Assembly (NCBI RefSeq): GCF_026241095.1
Contig: NZ_JAPFGB010000026.1
Span: 1 to 64,000 of the forward strand
DNA from: Saccharopolyspora sp. NFXS83
GTDB lineage: Bacteria > Actinomycetota > Actinomycetes > Mycobacteriales > Pseudonocardiaceae
Length of the DNA stretch: 64,000 nucleotides
Direction of reading: 5' to 3'
In this document: in pieces, positions 26,934-34,870 of the stretch
Layout: each line of letters begins with the position of its first letter
Position numbering within the stretch: the stretch's first letter is position 1
Notes under the pieces: generated by a model
What the model was told of the DNA's origin: nothing
Databases searched by the model: none
The model's input: only the letters and a program-made list of their open reading frames with translations
Made by a program: the position numbers and the translations under genes

Positions 26934-27536
26934 TCACCGTCCCTGCAACGCGTCCAGCGCGATCGCTTGGGCGAACACCAGCCGGCGGTCCAGCCGCTCG
27001 TCCTCGACCTTGATCACGTAGCGGTCCCGCAGGGAGACCTTCCGCTCCACCGACACCACGTTCCTGCCGTCCACGGCGAAGTCGAAGTGGTACGGGAAGA
27101 AGAACGGGATGTTCTCCAGCAGCGGGATGAACTCCCACAGCCTGCGCAGCACCGCGATCGGCTTGCTCCGCTCGTGACCGGTGCAGACCGGGTGTCCCGG
27201 CTGCTCCAGGTGCCACGTCGAGCGGGCCAGCGACTTGCGGAAGTCCTTGCGGAACAGCCCGATCGGCGTACCCGCCGCGTCGGTCACGTCGTAACCGGAG
27301 GCGAGGTCCAGCGCCTTGCGAGCCCGGAACCCGGCCAGCACCTCGGTCTTGTCGGAGTCGGTGTAGAGCGTGACCTGCTCCTTGAACGCGACCCGCTTCT
27401 GCTGGGCGAACGCGACCAGCTCACCTTCGCCGCCCTGCCCGTCGTCGGCCCGGATCTCGTACCGGTTCACCATCAACGTCATGCGCTGCCGCATGTGAAA
27501 AACACCGGCCTGCTGCAAACGCCCCGTCTCCACCAT
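26934..27536 (-). CDS. LURP-one/tubby C-terminal-like protein
   Basis: A 200-residue protein resembling the LURP-one-related/scramblase-like barrel: LMVNRYEIRADD, VAFAQQKRVAFKEQVTLYTD, FRARKALDLASGYDVTDAAG, TWHLEQPG, FDFAVDGRNVVSVERKVSLR. These proteins form a beta-barrel around a central helix and may bind membranes. ATG 27536 has GGAGG just upstream; an in-frame codon at 27557 is possible. It lies between mshB and lpqW with gaps of 120 and 150 bp and probably has its own promoter. Confidence 0.7.
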   Translation of the reverse strand: MVETGRLQQAGVFHMRQRMTLMVNRYEIRADDGQGGEGELVAFAQQKRVAFKEQVTLYTDSDKTEVLAGFRARKALDLASGYDVTDAAGTPIGLFRKDFRKSLARSTWHLEQPGHPVCTGHERSKPIAVLRRLWEFIPLLENIPFFFPYHFDFAVDGRNVVSVERKVSLRDRYVIKVEDERLDRRLVFAQAIALDALQGR

Positions 27537-27659
27537 CTCTCCTCCGATCTCCGGCAAGCCGAGGCCCGAACCCTCAGCCCACCCGCTTCACCAGGAACGA
27601 GCCGGCACAAGCCGGGCAAGCCCCACCGCCTCGCGGCCGGAGGCCGTTGCCTGGATGCG

Positions 27660-27678
27660 CGTCGGCGCCTAGCCGACG
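27660..27678 (-). terminator. Short hairpin after lpqW
   Basis: Arms CGTCGGC (27660-27666) and GCCGACG (27672-27678) with a 5-nt loop lie 8 bp beyond the lpqW stop on the minus strand. There is no U-tract, so the assignment is tentative. Confidence 0.4.
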
Positions 27679-27686
27679 TCGAGAAC

Positions 27687-29420
27687 TCAGTACCCGTCGT
27701 TGTCGCTGGGGGTCCCTTGCCATTGCGCGGCCGTGGAGAACGGCCCGGCGAGTCCGTTGCCGCGCTGCACGCCGCGCACCTCGCGGCCGAACGCCAGCAC
27801 CTGCGCCTGCTGGTACAGCGGCAGCGCCACCGCCTGCGACCACAGCACCGATTCGACCTTCGCCGAGGCTTTTTCGAACGGCAGCGCGCCGCTGAGCGCC
27901 GCGTCGATCGTCGGTTGCAGGAGGTGGTCGCAGAATCCGGTGGCGGTGAACGGGAACGGCTGGTCGTCGGAGTCGACGCCGGGGCAGCCGTAGGAGGCCG
28001 CCATCATCGCCGCGGGATCCCCGTCGGCGGGCCGCGGCGCGATCGCCATGTCGACGGAGCTCGCCGCTCCGGGCTCCTCCGACAGCGGGTTCGTCGGCAG
28101 CATCTCGCCGAACATCTGATCGCTGGTCGGCGTGACCACGGTGGCTTGGACGTCCTGCGCCCGCAGCTGCTTCGCGGCGGCTTCGGCGATCCGGATGTAC
28201 TGCTCGTGCTCGAACGGGGCCGCGATCACCAGGTTCAGCGTGCGCCCGTCCTTCGTCCAGGCGCCCGCTTCATGCCGGTATCCGGCTTCGGCGAGCAGTT
28301 GCCGAACCCGTTCCGGGGACGGCCCGTCCCCGCCGGGGGGTTCGGTGGGCGTGTAGCCGCGTTCCGACGGCGCCAGCACCTGGCTGTGCGCGTGCAGCTG
28401 GTCGCCGGGTCCACCGCCGCTGCCCTCGTCGATCAGCGCCTGCCGGTCGAGCCCGGCCACGACCGCGTTGCGCACTCGCGCGTCGGCGAGCTGGGCGCTG
28501 GTCGGCCGCAGCAGCACCTGCATCGTGGCGGGCCGGGGCACTGTGCTGACCTGCACCGAGGATCCGAGCTCGCGCAGCGCGGCCATCGTCGAGCGGTCGG
28601 CGCCGAACACCGCCAGGTGGCTGTCCCCGCTGCGCAGGGCATCGACCTGCCCGGCCTGGTCACTGGCGCGCAGCACGATCCGGTCGGAGACCGCGGGCGG
28701 ACCCCAGAAACGGTCGTTGCGCTCCAGGATGATCTCGCCGCGCTGCAGGTCGACCTGCCGGATCGCGAACGGCCCGCCCGAGGCCGGGTAGCCGCTGTCC
28801 AGCGCGGTCGCCCAGCCTCGCGGCGCGTCCCGCAGCAGGTGCGCGGGCAGCAGGTTCGTGAACAGGCTCTGCCAGCCCGGGTAGGGCCGTTCGAAGGTGA
28901 CCTCGACGGCCTTGCCGCCGTCCCGCGACTGCACGTCGTCGATCAGCTGGTACCCGGCCGGATCCGACACGCCCGGTTGCGAGCGCAGCTGCTCCCACAG
29001 GTAGACGAAGTCCTCGGCGGCGATCGGCGCACCGTCCGACCAGGCCGCCTCCTTGCGGATCCGGTAGCGCACCGTGAACCGCTCGGCCTCCGGCAGCACG
29101 TCCGCCGACTCCATCAGCGTCGTGTCCAGCGTCCGCGCGCCGTCCGGCGCGGGCCGGAAGACCGAGGGCAGCATCAGGCTCGACAGCGCCGAACTCGTCG
29201 GCGACAGGTCGGCCAGCGTGTGCGGGTTGAACCCGCCCTCCAGCGAGTCGACGCCGACGACCACCTCGGTCGGCATCGGTTGCGTCGAGGGAGCCGTCTG
29301 CGGGCTGGGCTCAGGTGGCTCGACCAGCGGGGGCGGCGGCGCGTCGGTGCAGGCCACCACCAAGCTCCCGATGGTGACCAGCAAGCTGACCACGGTGAAC
29401 GGACGTCGACCCTGGTGCAC
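27687..29420 (-). CDS. lpqW: LpqW-like lipoprotein (SBP family 5 fold)
   Basis: A 577-residue secreted lipoprotein. The N-terminus is a lipoprotein signal peptide (VVSLLVTIGSLVVAC, lipobox LVVAC). The mature part is a peptide/oligosaccharide-binding-protein fold (SBP_bac_5): AEAFTVRYRIRKEAAWSDGA-like motif near residue 130 and FERPYPGWQSLFTNLLPAHL. In mycobacteria LpqW is not a transporter subunit but steers lipoarabinomannan and PIM biosynthesis. No ABC permease is nearby, which fits that role. GTG 29420 has GGGGAGG eight nt upstream. It follows typA as Rv1166 follows Rv1165. Confidence 0.85.
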   Translation of the reverse strand: MHQGRRPFTVVSLLVTIGSLVVACTDAPPPPLVEPPEPSPQTAPSTQPMPTEVVVGVDSLEGGFNPHTLADLSPTSSALSSLMLPSVFRPAPDGARTLDTTLMESADVLPEAERFTVRYRIRKEAAWSDGAPIAAEDFVYLWEQLRSQPGVSDPAGYQLIDDVQSRDGGKAVEVTFERPYPGWQSLFTNLLPAHLLRDAPRGWATALDSGYPASGGPFAIRQVDLQRGEIILERNDRFWGPPAVSDRIVLRASDQAGQVDALRSGDSHLAVFGADRSTMAALRELGSSVQVSTVPRPATMQVLLRPTSAQLADARVRNAVVAGLDRQALIDEGSGGGPGDQLHAHSQVLAPSERGYTPTEPPGGDGPSPERVRQLLAEAGYRHEAGAWTKDGRTLNLVIAAPFEHEQYIRIAEAAAKQLRAQDVQATVVTPTSDQMFGEMLPTNPLSEEPGAASSVDMAIAPRPADGDPAAMMAASYGCPGVDSDDQPFPFTATGFCDHLLQPTIDAALSGALPFEKASAKVESVLWSQAVALPLYQQAQVLAFGREVRGVQRGNGLAGPFSTAAQWQGTPSDNDGY

Positions 29421-29482
29421 GCTGCCGAACCTCCCCTTTGTCCCCGGTTGCTGAATCCAGGCGGGCGCGATGTCCCCCTGAA

Positions 29483-29523
29483 GAAGGACGCGCGGAAGCC
29501 CTCATGGTTCCGCGCGTCCCTTC
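29483..29523 (-). terminator. Terminator of typA
   Basis: Arms 29483-29497 (GAAGGACGCGCGGAA) and 29508-29523 pair over 15 bp with one bulge and a 10-nt loop, 56 bp past the typA stop and upstream of lpqW. Confidence 0.7.
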
Positions 29524-29578
29524 AACACTGCACACCGGGGTGGAAACGCTCAGCTTCCGCTCAGGTGGAACGTGGAGC

Positions 29579-31504
29579 TCAGCCGTTGTCGCGAGCCTTC
29601 GCCCGCGACCGCTCGCGGCCGCGCGTCGTGCTGTCGAGCACCATCTTGCGCACCCGGATCGCCTCCGGGCCGACCTCGACGCACTCGTCGGCGGAGCAGA
29701 ACTCCAGCGCTTCCTCCAGGCCCAGCGTGCGGGGGCGGGCCAGCCGCTCCAGCTCGTCGCCGGTGGCGGAGCGCATGTTGGTGAGCTTCTTCTCCTTGGT
29801 GACGTTGATGTCGAGGTCTTCGGCGCGCGGGTTCTCGCCCACGACCATGCCCTCGTACACCTCGGCGCCGGGCTCCACGAAGAACGTGCCGCGGTCCGCG
29901 AGCTGCATCATCGCGTAGCTGGTCACGGGGCCGGTGCGGTCCGCCACCAGCGAGCCGGTGTGGCGCGTGCGCAGCTCGCCGACCCACGGGAAGTAGCCCT
30001 CGAACACGTGGTTGGCGATGCCGGTGCCCCGGGTCTCGGTGAGGAACTCGGTGCGGAAGCCGATCAGGCCGCGGGACGGGATCACGTAGTCCAGCTTGAT
30101 CCGGCCGGTGCCGTGACCGTCCATCGTCTCCATCTTGCCCTTGCGGCCGGCCAGCAGCTGCGTGATCGCCCCCAGGTGCTCCTCGGGGGAGTCGATCGTC
30201 AGCCGCTCGAACGGCTCGGAGAGCTTGCCGTCGATGGTCTTGGTGACCACCTGCGGCTTGCCGACGGTGAGCTCGAAGCCCTCCCGGCGCATGGTCTCGA
30301 CCAGCACGGCCAGCGCCAGCTCGCCACGGCCCTGGACCTCCCAGGTGTCGGGGCGCTCGGTCGGCACGACCTTGATGCTGACGTTGCCGATCAGCTCGGC
30401 GTCGAGGCGGTTCTTCACGAACCGCGCGGTGACCTTGGTGCCGCCGTTGCGGCCGGTCATCGGCGAGGTGTTCACGCCGAGGGTCATCGAGATCGCCGGG
30501 TCGTCCACGGTGATCCGCGGCAGCGGCTGCGGGTTGTCCGGGTCGGCCAGGGTGTCGCCGATGGTGATGTCCGGGATACCGGCGATCGCCACCAGGTCAC
30601 CGGCGTACGCCTCGGTGGCGGACACCCGGTCGAGGTTCTCCGTGATGAGCAGCTCGGTGAGCCGCACCTTCTCGACGGTGCCGTCCTCGCGGCACCAGCC
30701 GACGGTCTGGCCCTTGCTCAAGGTGCCCGCGTGGATGCGGCACAGCGCGATCCGGCCCAGGAACGAGGACGCGTCGAGGTTCGTCACCAGCGCCCGCAGC
30801 GGCGCCTCGTGGTCGCCGAGCGGCGCGGGCACGTGCTCCATCAGGGTGTCGAACAGCGCGGTGAGGTCTTCGTCCTCGGGGAGGTCGCCATCGGCGGGCT
30901 GCGTGCGGCTGGCACGGCCCGCGCGAGCGGAGGCGTAGATCACCGGGAGGTTCAGCACGGCGTCCATGTCCACCGAGCCCTCACCGTCGTCGAGCTCGGA
31001 GGCGAGGTCCAGCAGCAGGTCGTGGGCCTCTTCGACGACCTCGGAGCACCGCGCGTCGGGGCGGTCGACCTTGTTCACGACCAGGATCACCGGGAGCTTG
31101 GCGGCCAACGCCTTGCGCAGCACGAACCGCGTCTGGGGCAGCGGCCCCTCGCTGGCGTCGACCAGCAGCACCACGCCGTCGGCCATGGACAGGCCGCGCT
31201 CGACCTCACCGCCGAAGTCGGCGTGGCCGGGGGTGTCGATCACGTTGATGGTGACGGGGCCGCCTTCGGTCACCCGCCGGATGGCCGTGTTCTTGGCCAG
31301 GATCGTGATGCCTTTTTCCCGTTCCAGGTCATTGGAGTCCATGACCCGGTCGACGAGCTCGGCACGTTCGGAGAAGGCGCCGGATTGCCGCAGCATGGCG
31401 TCCACCAGGGTGGTCTTACCGTGGTCGACGTGCGCGACGATCGCGACGTTGCGCAGATCGGTACGGATCCGCTGGTTCGGTTCGGCGACGCTGGTGGCGG
31501 GCAC
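29579..31504 (-). CDS. typA: Ribosome-associated GTPase TypA/BipA
   Basis: A 641-residue translational GTPase that binds 70S ribosomes under stress and in the cold. It has G1 AHVDHGKTT, the switch region [11 protein letters not shown]3 [12 protein letters not shown]4 NKVDRPDAR, then domain II, the EF-G-like domain III/V and the BipA-specific C-terminal domain (GRLIGFR.., [14 protein letters not shown]). GTG 31504 is preceded by GGAG seven nt upstream; the reading frame continues to 31618 but without a good start. The usual length is 610-640. Confidence 0.94.
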   Translation of the reverse strand: MPATSVAEPNQRIRTDLRNVAIVAHVDHGKTTLVDAMLRQSGAFSERAELVDRVMDSNDLEREKGITILAKNTAIRRVTEGGPVTINVIDTPGHADFGGEVERGLSMADGVVLLVDASEGPLPQTRFVLRKALAAKLPVILVVNKVDRPDARCSEVVEEAHDLLLDLASELDDGEGSVDMDAVLNLPVIYASARAGRASRTQPADGDLPEDEDLTALFDTLMEHVPAPLGDHEAPLRALVTNLDASSFLGRIALCRIHAGTLSKGQTVGWCREDGTVEKVRLTELLITENLDRVSATEAYAGDLVAIAGIPDITIGDTLADPDNPQPLPRITVDDPAISMTLGVNTSPMTGRNGGTKVTARFVKNRLDAELIGNVSIKVVPTERPDTWEVQGRGELALAVLVETMRREGFELTVGKPQVVTKTIDGKLSEPFERLTIDSPEEHLGAITQLLAGRKGKMETMDGHGTGRIKLDYVIPSRGLIGFRTEFLTETRGTGIANHVFEGYFPWVGELRTRHTGSLVADRTGPVTSYAMMQLADRGTFFVEPGAEVYEGMVVGENPRAEDLDINVTKEKKLTNMRSATGDELERLARPRTLGLEEALEFCSADECVEVGPEAIRVRKMVLDSTTRGRERSRAKARDNG

Positions 31505-31909
31505 GCGAGCACTCCATGAGTTGGAAGACAAAGATCGGGTCTGGCATGGCGGCGGCGCTTGTCGACCTGGGCTGCCGCGGCTCCGCTGCCGCCGCTGCGG
31601 AACTCGCGAACCCGGCACGGACCCGCGCTCCGGGGACCCCGTTGTTCCGGCACGGTCCGCCCATCGAAGAAAGGCGACCGATCACGGACGGCGGGGCCCG
31701 ACACGTCACAGGCCCGACACTGCTAAGGCTTCGGTGCGTTGTCGACACGCGGCCTACTCCAGCGTAGAGCACTTGACGGCCGAGCCCGACGACAGGTGTT
31801 GAGCGCAACACCCGCGCAGGCCACATCAAGTTCGCCGCGGGCGTCCCGCGGGCCCTACGCTGGCGGCGTCCGGTCCCCAGCGGACCTCTCCGGCAGCGGG
31901 AAGCCAGGC
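31505..31909. other. Divergent region between typA and the small basic gene
   Basis: These 405 bp hold the upstream region of typA (minus) and of the 56-residue gene (plus). Frames here are open but lack family similarity and ribosome-binding sites, so I call no gene. A TTGACG at about 31775 could be a -35 for the plus strand. Confidence 0.4.
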
Positions 31910-32080
31910 GTGGGCAAGAAGACGATCAAGGTCAAGCGAAAGTGCTGCCATTCGCGTCCGCCGTGCAAGAAGTGCCCGATCGTGGTGTTGCGCGAGGCGT
32001 TGAAGGACGCGAAAGAGCAGGAAGTCAAGAAAGCGCAAAAAAAGTCAAAGAAAGAGCCAAAGGGAAAGAAGTCGCACTGA
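31910..32080 (+). CDS. Small basic cysteine-containing protein
   Basis: A 56-residue protein starting at GTG 31910: VGKKTIKVKRKCCHSRPPC then KKCPIVVLREALKDAKEQ. It has four cysteines arranged CC-x5-C-x2-C that could bind zinc, and a Lys-rich tail (KKAQKKSKKEPKGKK). It resembles short conserved actinobacterial proteins with CC...PxCxxCP, which I recall only as hypothetical. The high charge suggests nucleic-acid or ribosome binding. The ribosome-binding site is weak. A hairpin begins at the stop codon, so the transcript is probably monocistronic. Confidence 0.65.
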   Translation: MGKKTIKVKRKCCHSRPPCKKCPIVVLREALKDAKEQEVKKAQKKSKKEPKGKKSH

Positions 32081-32112
32081 TCCGCACCTCGGCGCGAGCC
32101 CAGGTGCGGATC
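32079..32112. terminator. Bidirectional terminator after the small basic gene
   Basis: Arms GATCCGCACCT (32079-32089) and AGGTGCGGATC (32102-32112) are perfect over 11 bp. It lies exactly between the plus-strand small gene and the minus-strand YciI gene. Confidence 0.7.
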
Positions 32113-32123
32113 GATGTCGTGCA

Positions 32124-32447
32124 CTATTCGGTCGCCGGGACAAGCTGGTCCGCGTACTTCGCCATCTCCGGCACGGTGCGCAGCGCCTGGAATTCGATCA
32201 CTTCGTGCCGGGCGAGTTTGCGCAGCTCGAAGGGATCGGTGGCGAGGATGGCCTCCAGCCTTCCGCGGGTCATGGAACGGGCGATGAGCACACCACCGGT
32301 CAATGGCTTGCCCGGTTCCGGAGTTCGATGACCGGTCGTGATGAAGTCACCGGCCTCGTAATGTCGAGTCACCCACTCATAGTGATCCACCAATGCGCCG
32401 TCGATGTCAGATTGCGGAGCGGTGTAGTTCAGCAATACGACGAACAT
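32124..32447 (-). CDS. YciI-like family protein
   Basis: A 107-residue YciI/YCII-related protein: MFVVLLNYTAP at the start, HYEAGDFITTGHRTPEPG, GGVLIARSM and ATDPFELRKLARHEVIEF. The conserved His and Asp of the fold's putative active site (HYEW...TGHRTP) are present. The family is a ferredoxin-like dimer with unclear catalytic activity. The start ATG 32447 is in a fairly AT-rich stretch. It is divergent from the trpS leader promoter. Confidence 0.82.
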   Translation of the reverse strand: MFVVLLNYTAPQSDIDGALVDHYEWVTRHYEAGDFITTGHRTPEPGKPLTGGVLIARSMTRGRLEAILATDPFELRKLARHEVIEFQALRTVPEMAKYADQLVPATE

Positions 32448-32494
32448 GATTCCACGATAGCCCTACCTCGCCACCAATGCCTATATCTCTCTGC

Positions 32495-32500
32495 TAAAGT
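32495..32500 (+). promoter_or_regulatory. Candidate -10 for trpS leader transcript
   Basis: TAAAGT at 32495-32500 is 7 nt from the GTG of the leader peptide, so the transcript would start at or next to that codon. The same hexamer precedes the DUF6157 gene at 46527. The surrounding 60 bp are unusually AT-rich for this genome. Confidence 0.5.
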
Positions 32501-32507
32501 GCGCGCC

Positions 32508-32582
32508 GTGCACGAAATGTCGCATCAGCGTCTGAGCATGTGGTGGGCCGCCCCAGGGCGGCCCCGGCTCGTCGTGCGCTGA
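32508..32582 (+). CDS. Tryptophan leader peptide (attenuator)
   Basis: A 24-codon open frame starting GTG 32508 (or ATG 32517) and ending TGA 32580-32582. It reads VHEMSHQRLSMWWAAP and onward. Tandem Trp codons at 32541-32546 sit at the base of the first of several alternative hairpins. Trp is the rarest residue, so the Trp-Trp pair directly upstream of a Trp-tRNA synthetase gene marks this as a regulatory leader peptide, analogous to the attenuator described for an auxiliary trpS in Streptomyces. Confidence 0.8.
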   Translation: MHEMSHQRLSMWWAAPGRPRLVVR

Positions 32583-32615
32583 ACCCGCACGCACATCGGT
32601 CGCCACCAGGCGGCC
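32545..32615 (+). promoter_or_regulatory. trpS attenuator: alternative RNA hairpins
   Basis: Four complementary segments are visible. Segment 1 (GGGCCGCC, 32545-32552) and segment 2 (GGCGGCCC, 32557-32564) form an 8-bp hairpin with a CCAG loop. Segment 3 (GGTCGCC, 32598-32604) pairs with segment 4 (GGCGGCC, 32609-32615) around ACCA. Segment 2 can instead pair with segment 3. A ribosome stalled on the Trp codons at 32541-32546 would cover segment 1, free segment 2 to pair with 3 and prevent the 3:4 hairpin. There is no U-run after 3:4, so termination or blocking of ribosome access are both possible outcomes. Confidence 0.7.
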
Positions 32616-32667
32616 GAGCGGTGCGAGGACCGGACTGGTGAGCGACCTCCGACCAGCAGGAGAGATC

Positions 32668-33633
32668 GTGACCCGTTTGTCCGGCATCACCCCGTCCGGC
32701 CACGTCCACTTGGGCAACCACCTCGGCGCGCTGCGCCGCTGGGCGAGCGAAGGCGGGCCCGACGACCTGTACTTCATCTCGGACCTGCACGCGATGACCC
32801 TGCCCTACCGACCGGAACGCCTGCGCGCCCTCACCAGGGAGAACCTGGCCGTGCTGCTGGCGAGCGGGATCGCACCGGAGACGGTGTTCGTGCAGTCCGA
32901 CCTGGCCGGCGAGCTGGGAGCGCTGAACTGGGTGCTGGAGTGCACCTGCGGCTACGGCGAGGCCGCCCGGATGATCCAGTTCAAGGAGAAGGGCGCCGGT
33001 CAGGACACCGCCCGGCTCGGCCTGCTCACCTATCCGGTGCTGATGGCCGCGGACATCCTGCTGCAGGGCACGACGGAGGTGCCGGTGGGCGTCGACCAGA
33101 ACCAGCACGTGGAGCTGGCGCGCACGCTGGCGCGGCGGTTCAACGGCACCTACGGCGAGGTGTTCGCGGTGCCCCGAGCGGTGGTGCCGAGGACCGCCGC
33201 GGCGGTGCGGAACCTGTCGGACCCGGCGCGCAAGATGGCCAAGTCCGCGCAGCAGCACGCGGGCGTCGTGTTCGCTCTGGACGAGCCGGACGTGGTGCGG
33301 CGGAAGTTCCGCCGCGCGGTGACCGATGACCTCGGCACCGTCCGCTACGCCCCCGACGAGCAGCCCGCGGTGGCGAACCTGCTGGAGGTCCTCGGGGCTT
33401 GCACGGACGTGAGCCCGTACGCGGCCGCGGCGACGGCGAGCACCTACTCCGAGCTCAAGGACGCCGTCGCGGAGGCCGTGATCGAGCAGCTGCGGCCGGT
33501 CCGCGACGGCGCCCGGGAGCTGCTCGACGATCCGGCCGAGCTGGACCGGGTCCGACAGAAGGGGGCCGGGCGCGCGGCGGAGCGGGCCCGGCCGAGGCTG
33601 GACGCCGCGTTGCGACTGGCCGGGCTGCGCTAG
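32668..33633 (+). CDS. trpS: Tryptophanyl-tRNA synthetase
   Basis: A 321-residue class Ic synthetase that charges tRNA-Trp. It shows the HIGH-equivalent HVHLGN within TPSGHVHLGNHLGA near the N-terminus, VPVGVDQNQHVELAR and the KMSKS-equivalent KMAKS. GTG 32668, with AGGAGAG at 32658-32664, gives the family N-terminus (TRLSGITPSG). GTG 32638, with GAGGA upstream, would add ten residues. The gene lies behind a Trp attenuator. Such regulated TrpRS copies can be auxiliary or resistant to indolmycin-like inhibitors, and whether another trpS exists elsewhere cannot be judged here. Confidence 0.92.
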   Translation: MTRLSGITPSGHVHLGNHLGALRRWASEGGPDDLYFISDLHAMTLPYRPERLRALTRENLAVLLASGIAPETVFVQSDLAGELGALNWVLECTCGYGEAARMIQFKEKGAGQDTARLGLLTYPVLMAADILLQGTTEVPVGVDQNQHVELARTLARRFNGTYGEVFAVPRAVVPRTAAAVRNLSDPARKMAKSAQQHAGVVFALDEPDVVRRKFRRAVTDDLGTVRYAPDEQPAVANLLEVLGACTDVSPYAAAATASTYSELKDAVAEAVIEQLRPVRDGARELLDDPAELDRVRQKGAGRAAERARPRLDAALRLAGLR

Positions 33634-33641
33634 GCGCGGGT

Positions 33642-33677
33642 ACGGGTCGGTCGCGCGCACCAGCGCGACCGACCCGT
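33642..33677. terminator. Bidirectional terminator after trpS
   Basis: Arms 33642-33656 and 33663-33677 (ACGGGTCGGTCGCGC and its complement) form a perfect 15-bp stem with a 6-nt loop, 8 bp beyond the trpS stop. Confidence 0.8.
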
Positions 33678-33816
33678 TCGTTCACCAGTTCGAGTGCACT
33701 CCGGTCGAAAAGATGGCGAACACCTGATCGACGTCGGCAACCTGGGCTCATGACCACCGAGAACGCCACCTGGATCAGCCCCCGGCCCGAAGTCCGGACG
33801 AACGCCGAGCGAATCG

Positions 33817-34656
33817 TCAGGCCAGCAGGTCGCGCAGCGAATGCACCAGCACGCGATCGGCCTCCAGCCAGTCGAACGCGCTCAGCTCGGCCGCGGGCGC
33901 CCAGTGCACCGCACGATGTTCGACCGCCGTCGGCTCTGCGCCGGGGTCGGTCAGCTCCGCGGTGTGCACCCGCAGCAGCATTCCGTTGTGCAGCGGCACG
34001 TCGGTACCGACGCGACCGGTCGGCACCACGTCGACGCCGAGTTCCTCCTTGCACTCCCGGATGACGGCGTCCTGCTCGCTCTCGCCGGCCTCGACCCGGC
34101 CGCCGGGCAGCTCCCACTTCCCGGCGTCCCGCGCCGGGAAGTGCCGTTGCTGCACCAGCAGGCGTCCGCCGCGCGTGATGGCGGTCCCGACCACCACAGG
34201 CCTGCCCGCCCACTCCTCGGCGAGCTCGCCGACCGCGCGCATCCTTCCCGCCAGCACCGCCAGCACCACCCGTCGACCCAGCACGACGTCGGCCAGCCGA
34301 CCGAGCGGCCCGAACGGGGTCGTCCACCGCAGCGAGTCGGTCAGCAGCGCGTGACCACCGGCTTCGGCCAGCACTGATTCATGCCGCAACTCGTGGAGAG
34401 GACCAGCGATGAGCACCGATTCCAGCCGCTCGGCATCGGCCCGCACGATGCGGGTGCGCAGCCTCGCCAGCCCGGCTTTCCGCACCCGGAAGGCGAGGTC
34501 GTCGCCGGGGACGAGGAGTTCCGCGGTGGGCGTGAGCGCCCGTCCCTGGATGCCCAGCGCCCGCAAGCCGTCCTCCGCGGTGCGGGTGTGGCGCAGCGCC
34601 GCTCCGACCGTGGTCAACGGGGCCGCTATCAAACCTGTGCTTCGCAACACCGACAC
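33817..34656 (-). CDS. SRPBCC-like/Nudix hydrolase fusion
   Basis: A 279-residue protein. Residues about 5-145 look like an SRPBCC helix-grip domain (STGLIAAPLTTVGAALRHT, then FRVRKAGLARLRTRIV, LIAGPLHELRHESVLAEAGG, LADVVLGRRVVLAVLAGRM). The C-terminal 130 residues are a Nudix hydrolase with the complete box GGRVEAGESEQDAVIRECKE continuing ELGV. It resembles MutT-type (d)CTP/8-oxo-dGTP pyrophosphatases (GTAITRGGRLLVQQRHFP). GTG 34656 is used. An in-frame extension to 35187 overlaps the histidine-kinase gene and is ignored. The fusion suggests ligand-controlled hydrolysis, but this is inference. Confidence 0.75.
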   Translation of the reverse strand: MSVLRSTGLIAAPLTTVGAALRHTRTAEDGLRALGIQGRALTPTAELLVPGDDLAFRVRKAGLARLRTRIVRADAERLESVLIAGPLHELRHESVLAEAGGHALLTDSLRWTTPFGPLGRLADVVLGRRVVLAVLAGRMRAVGELAEEWAGRPVVVGTAITRGGRLLVQQRHFPARDAGKWELPGGRVEAGESEQDAVIRECKEELGVDVVPTGRVGTDVPLHNGMLLRVHTAELTDPGAEPTAVEHRAVHWAPAAELSAFDWLEADRVLVHSLRDLLA

Positions 34657-34870
34657 GTGCGAACATCCTGCCCCACACCGCGTGGGGCTGTTTCCGGGGT
34701 GGTTCCGGTTCGCGAAGTCGCTCGTCGAGCGGTTCGGGACGCATGCCGAGCAGCGAGCGCGACCGCCCGGCAGGACGGCAGCTGCCGAGGTGGCGCGCTC
34801 CCTGCCGAACACTCCGGCAGCGGGATCGCGTGCAAGCCGGACACCGCGCACCGCGCTCGCGGCGGCGACC

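Noticed and set aside
26892-29918. Open frame of about 1000 codons on the plus strand across mshB's promoter, the LURP gene and lpqW
   Set aside because: It is antisense to three genes with clear domains, has arginine/histidine/glutamine-rich composition typical of GC-rich shadow frames and shows no family motifs.
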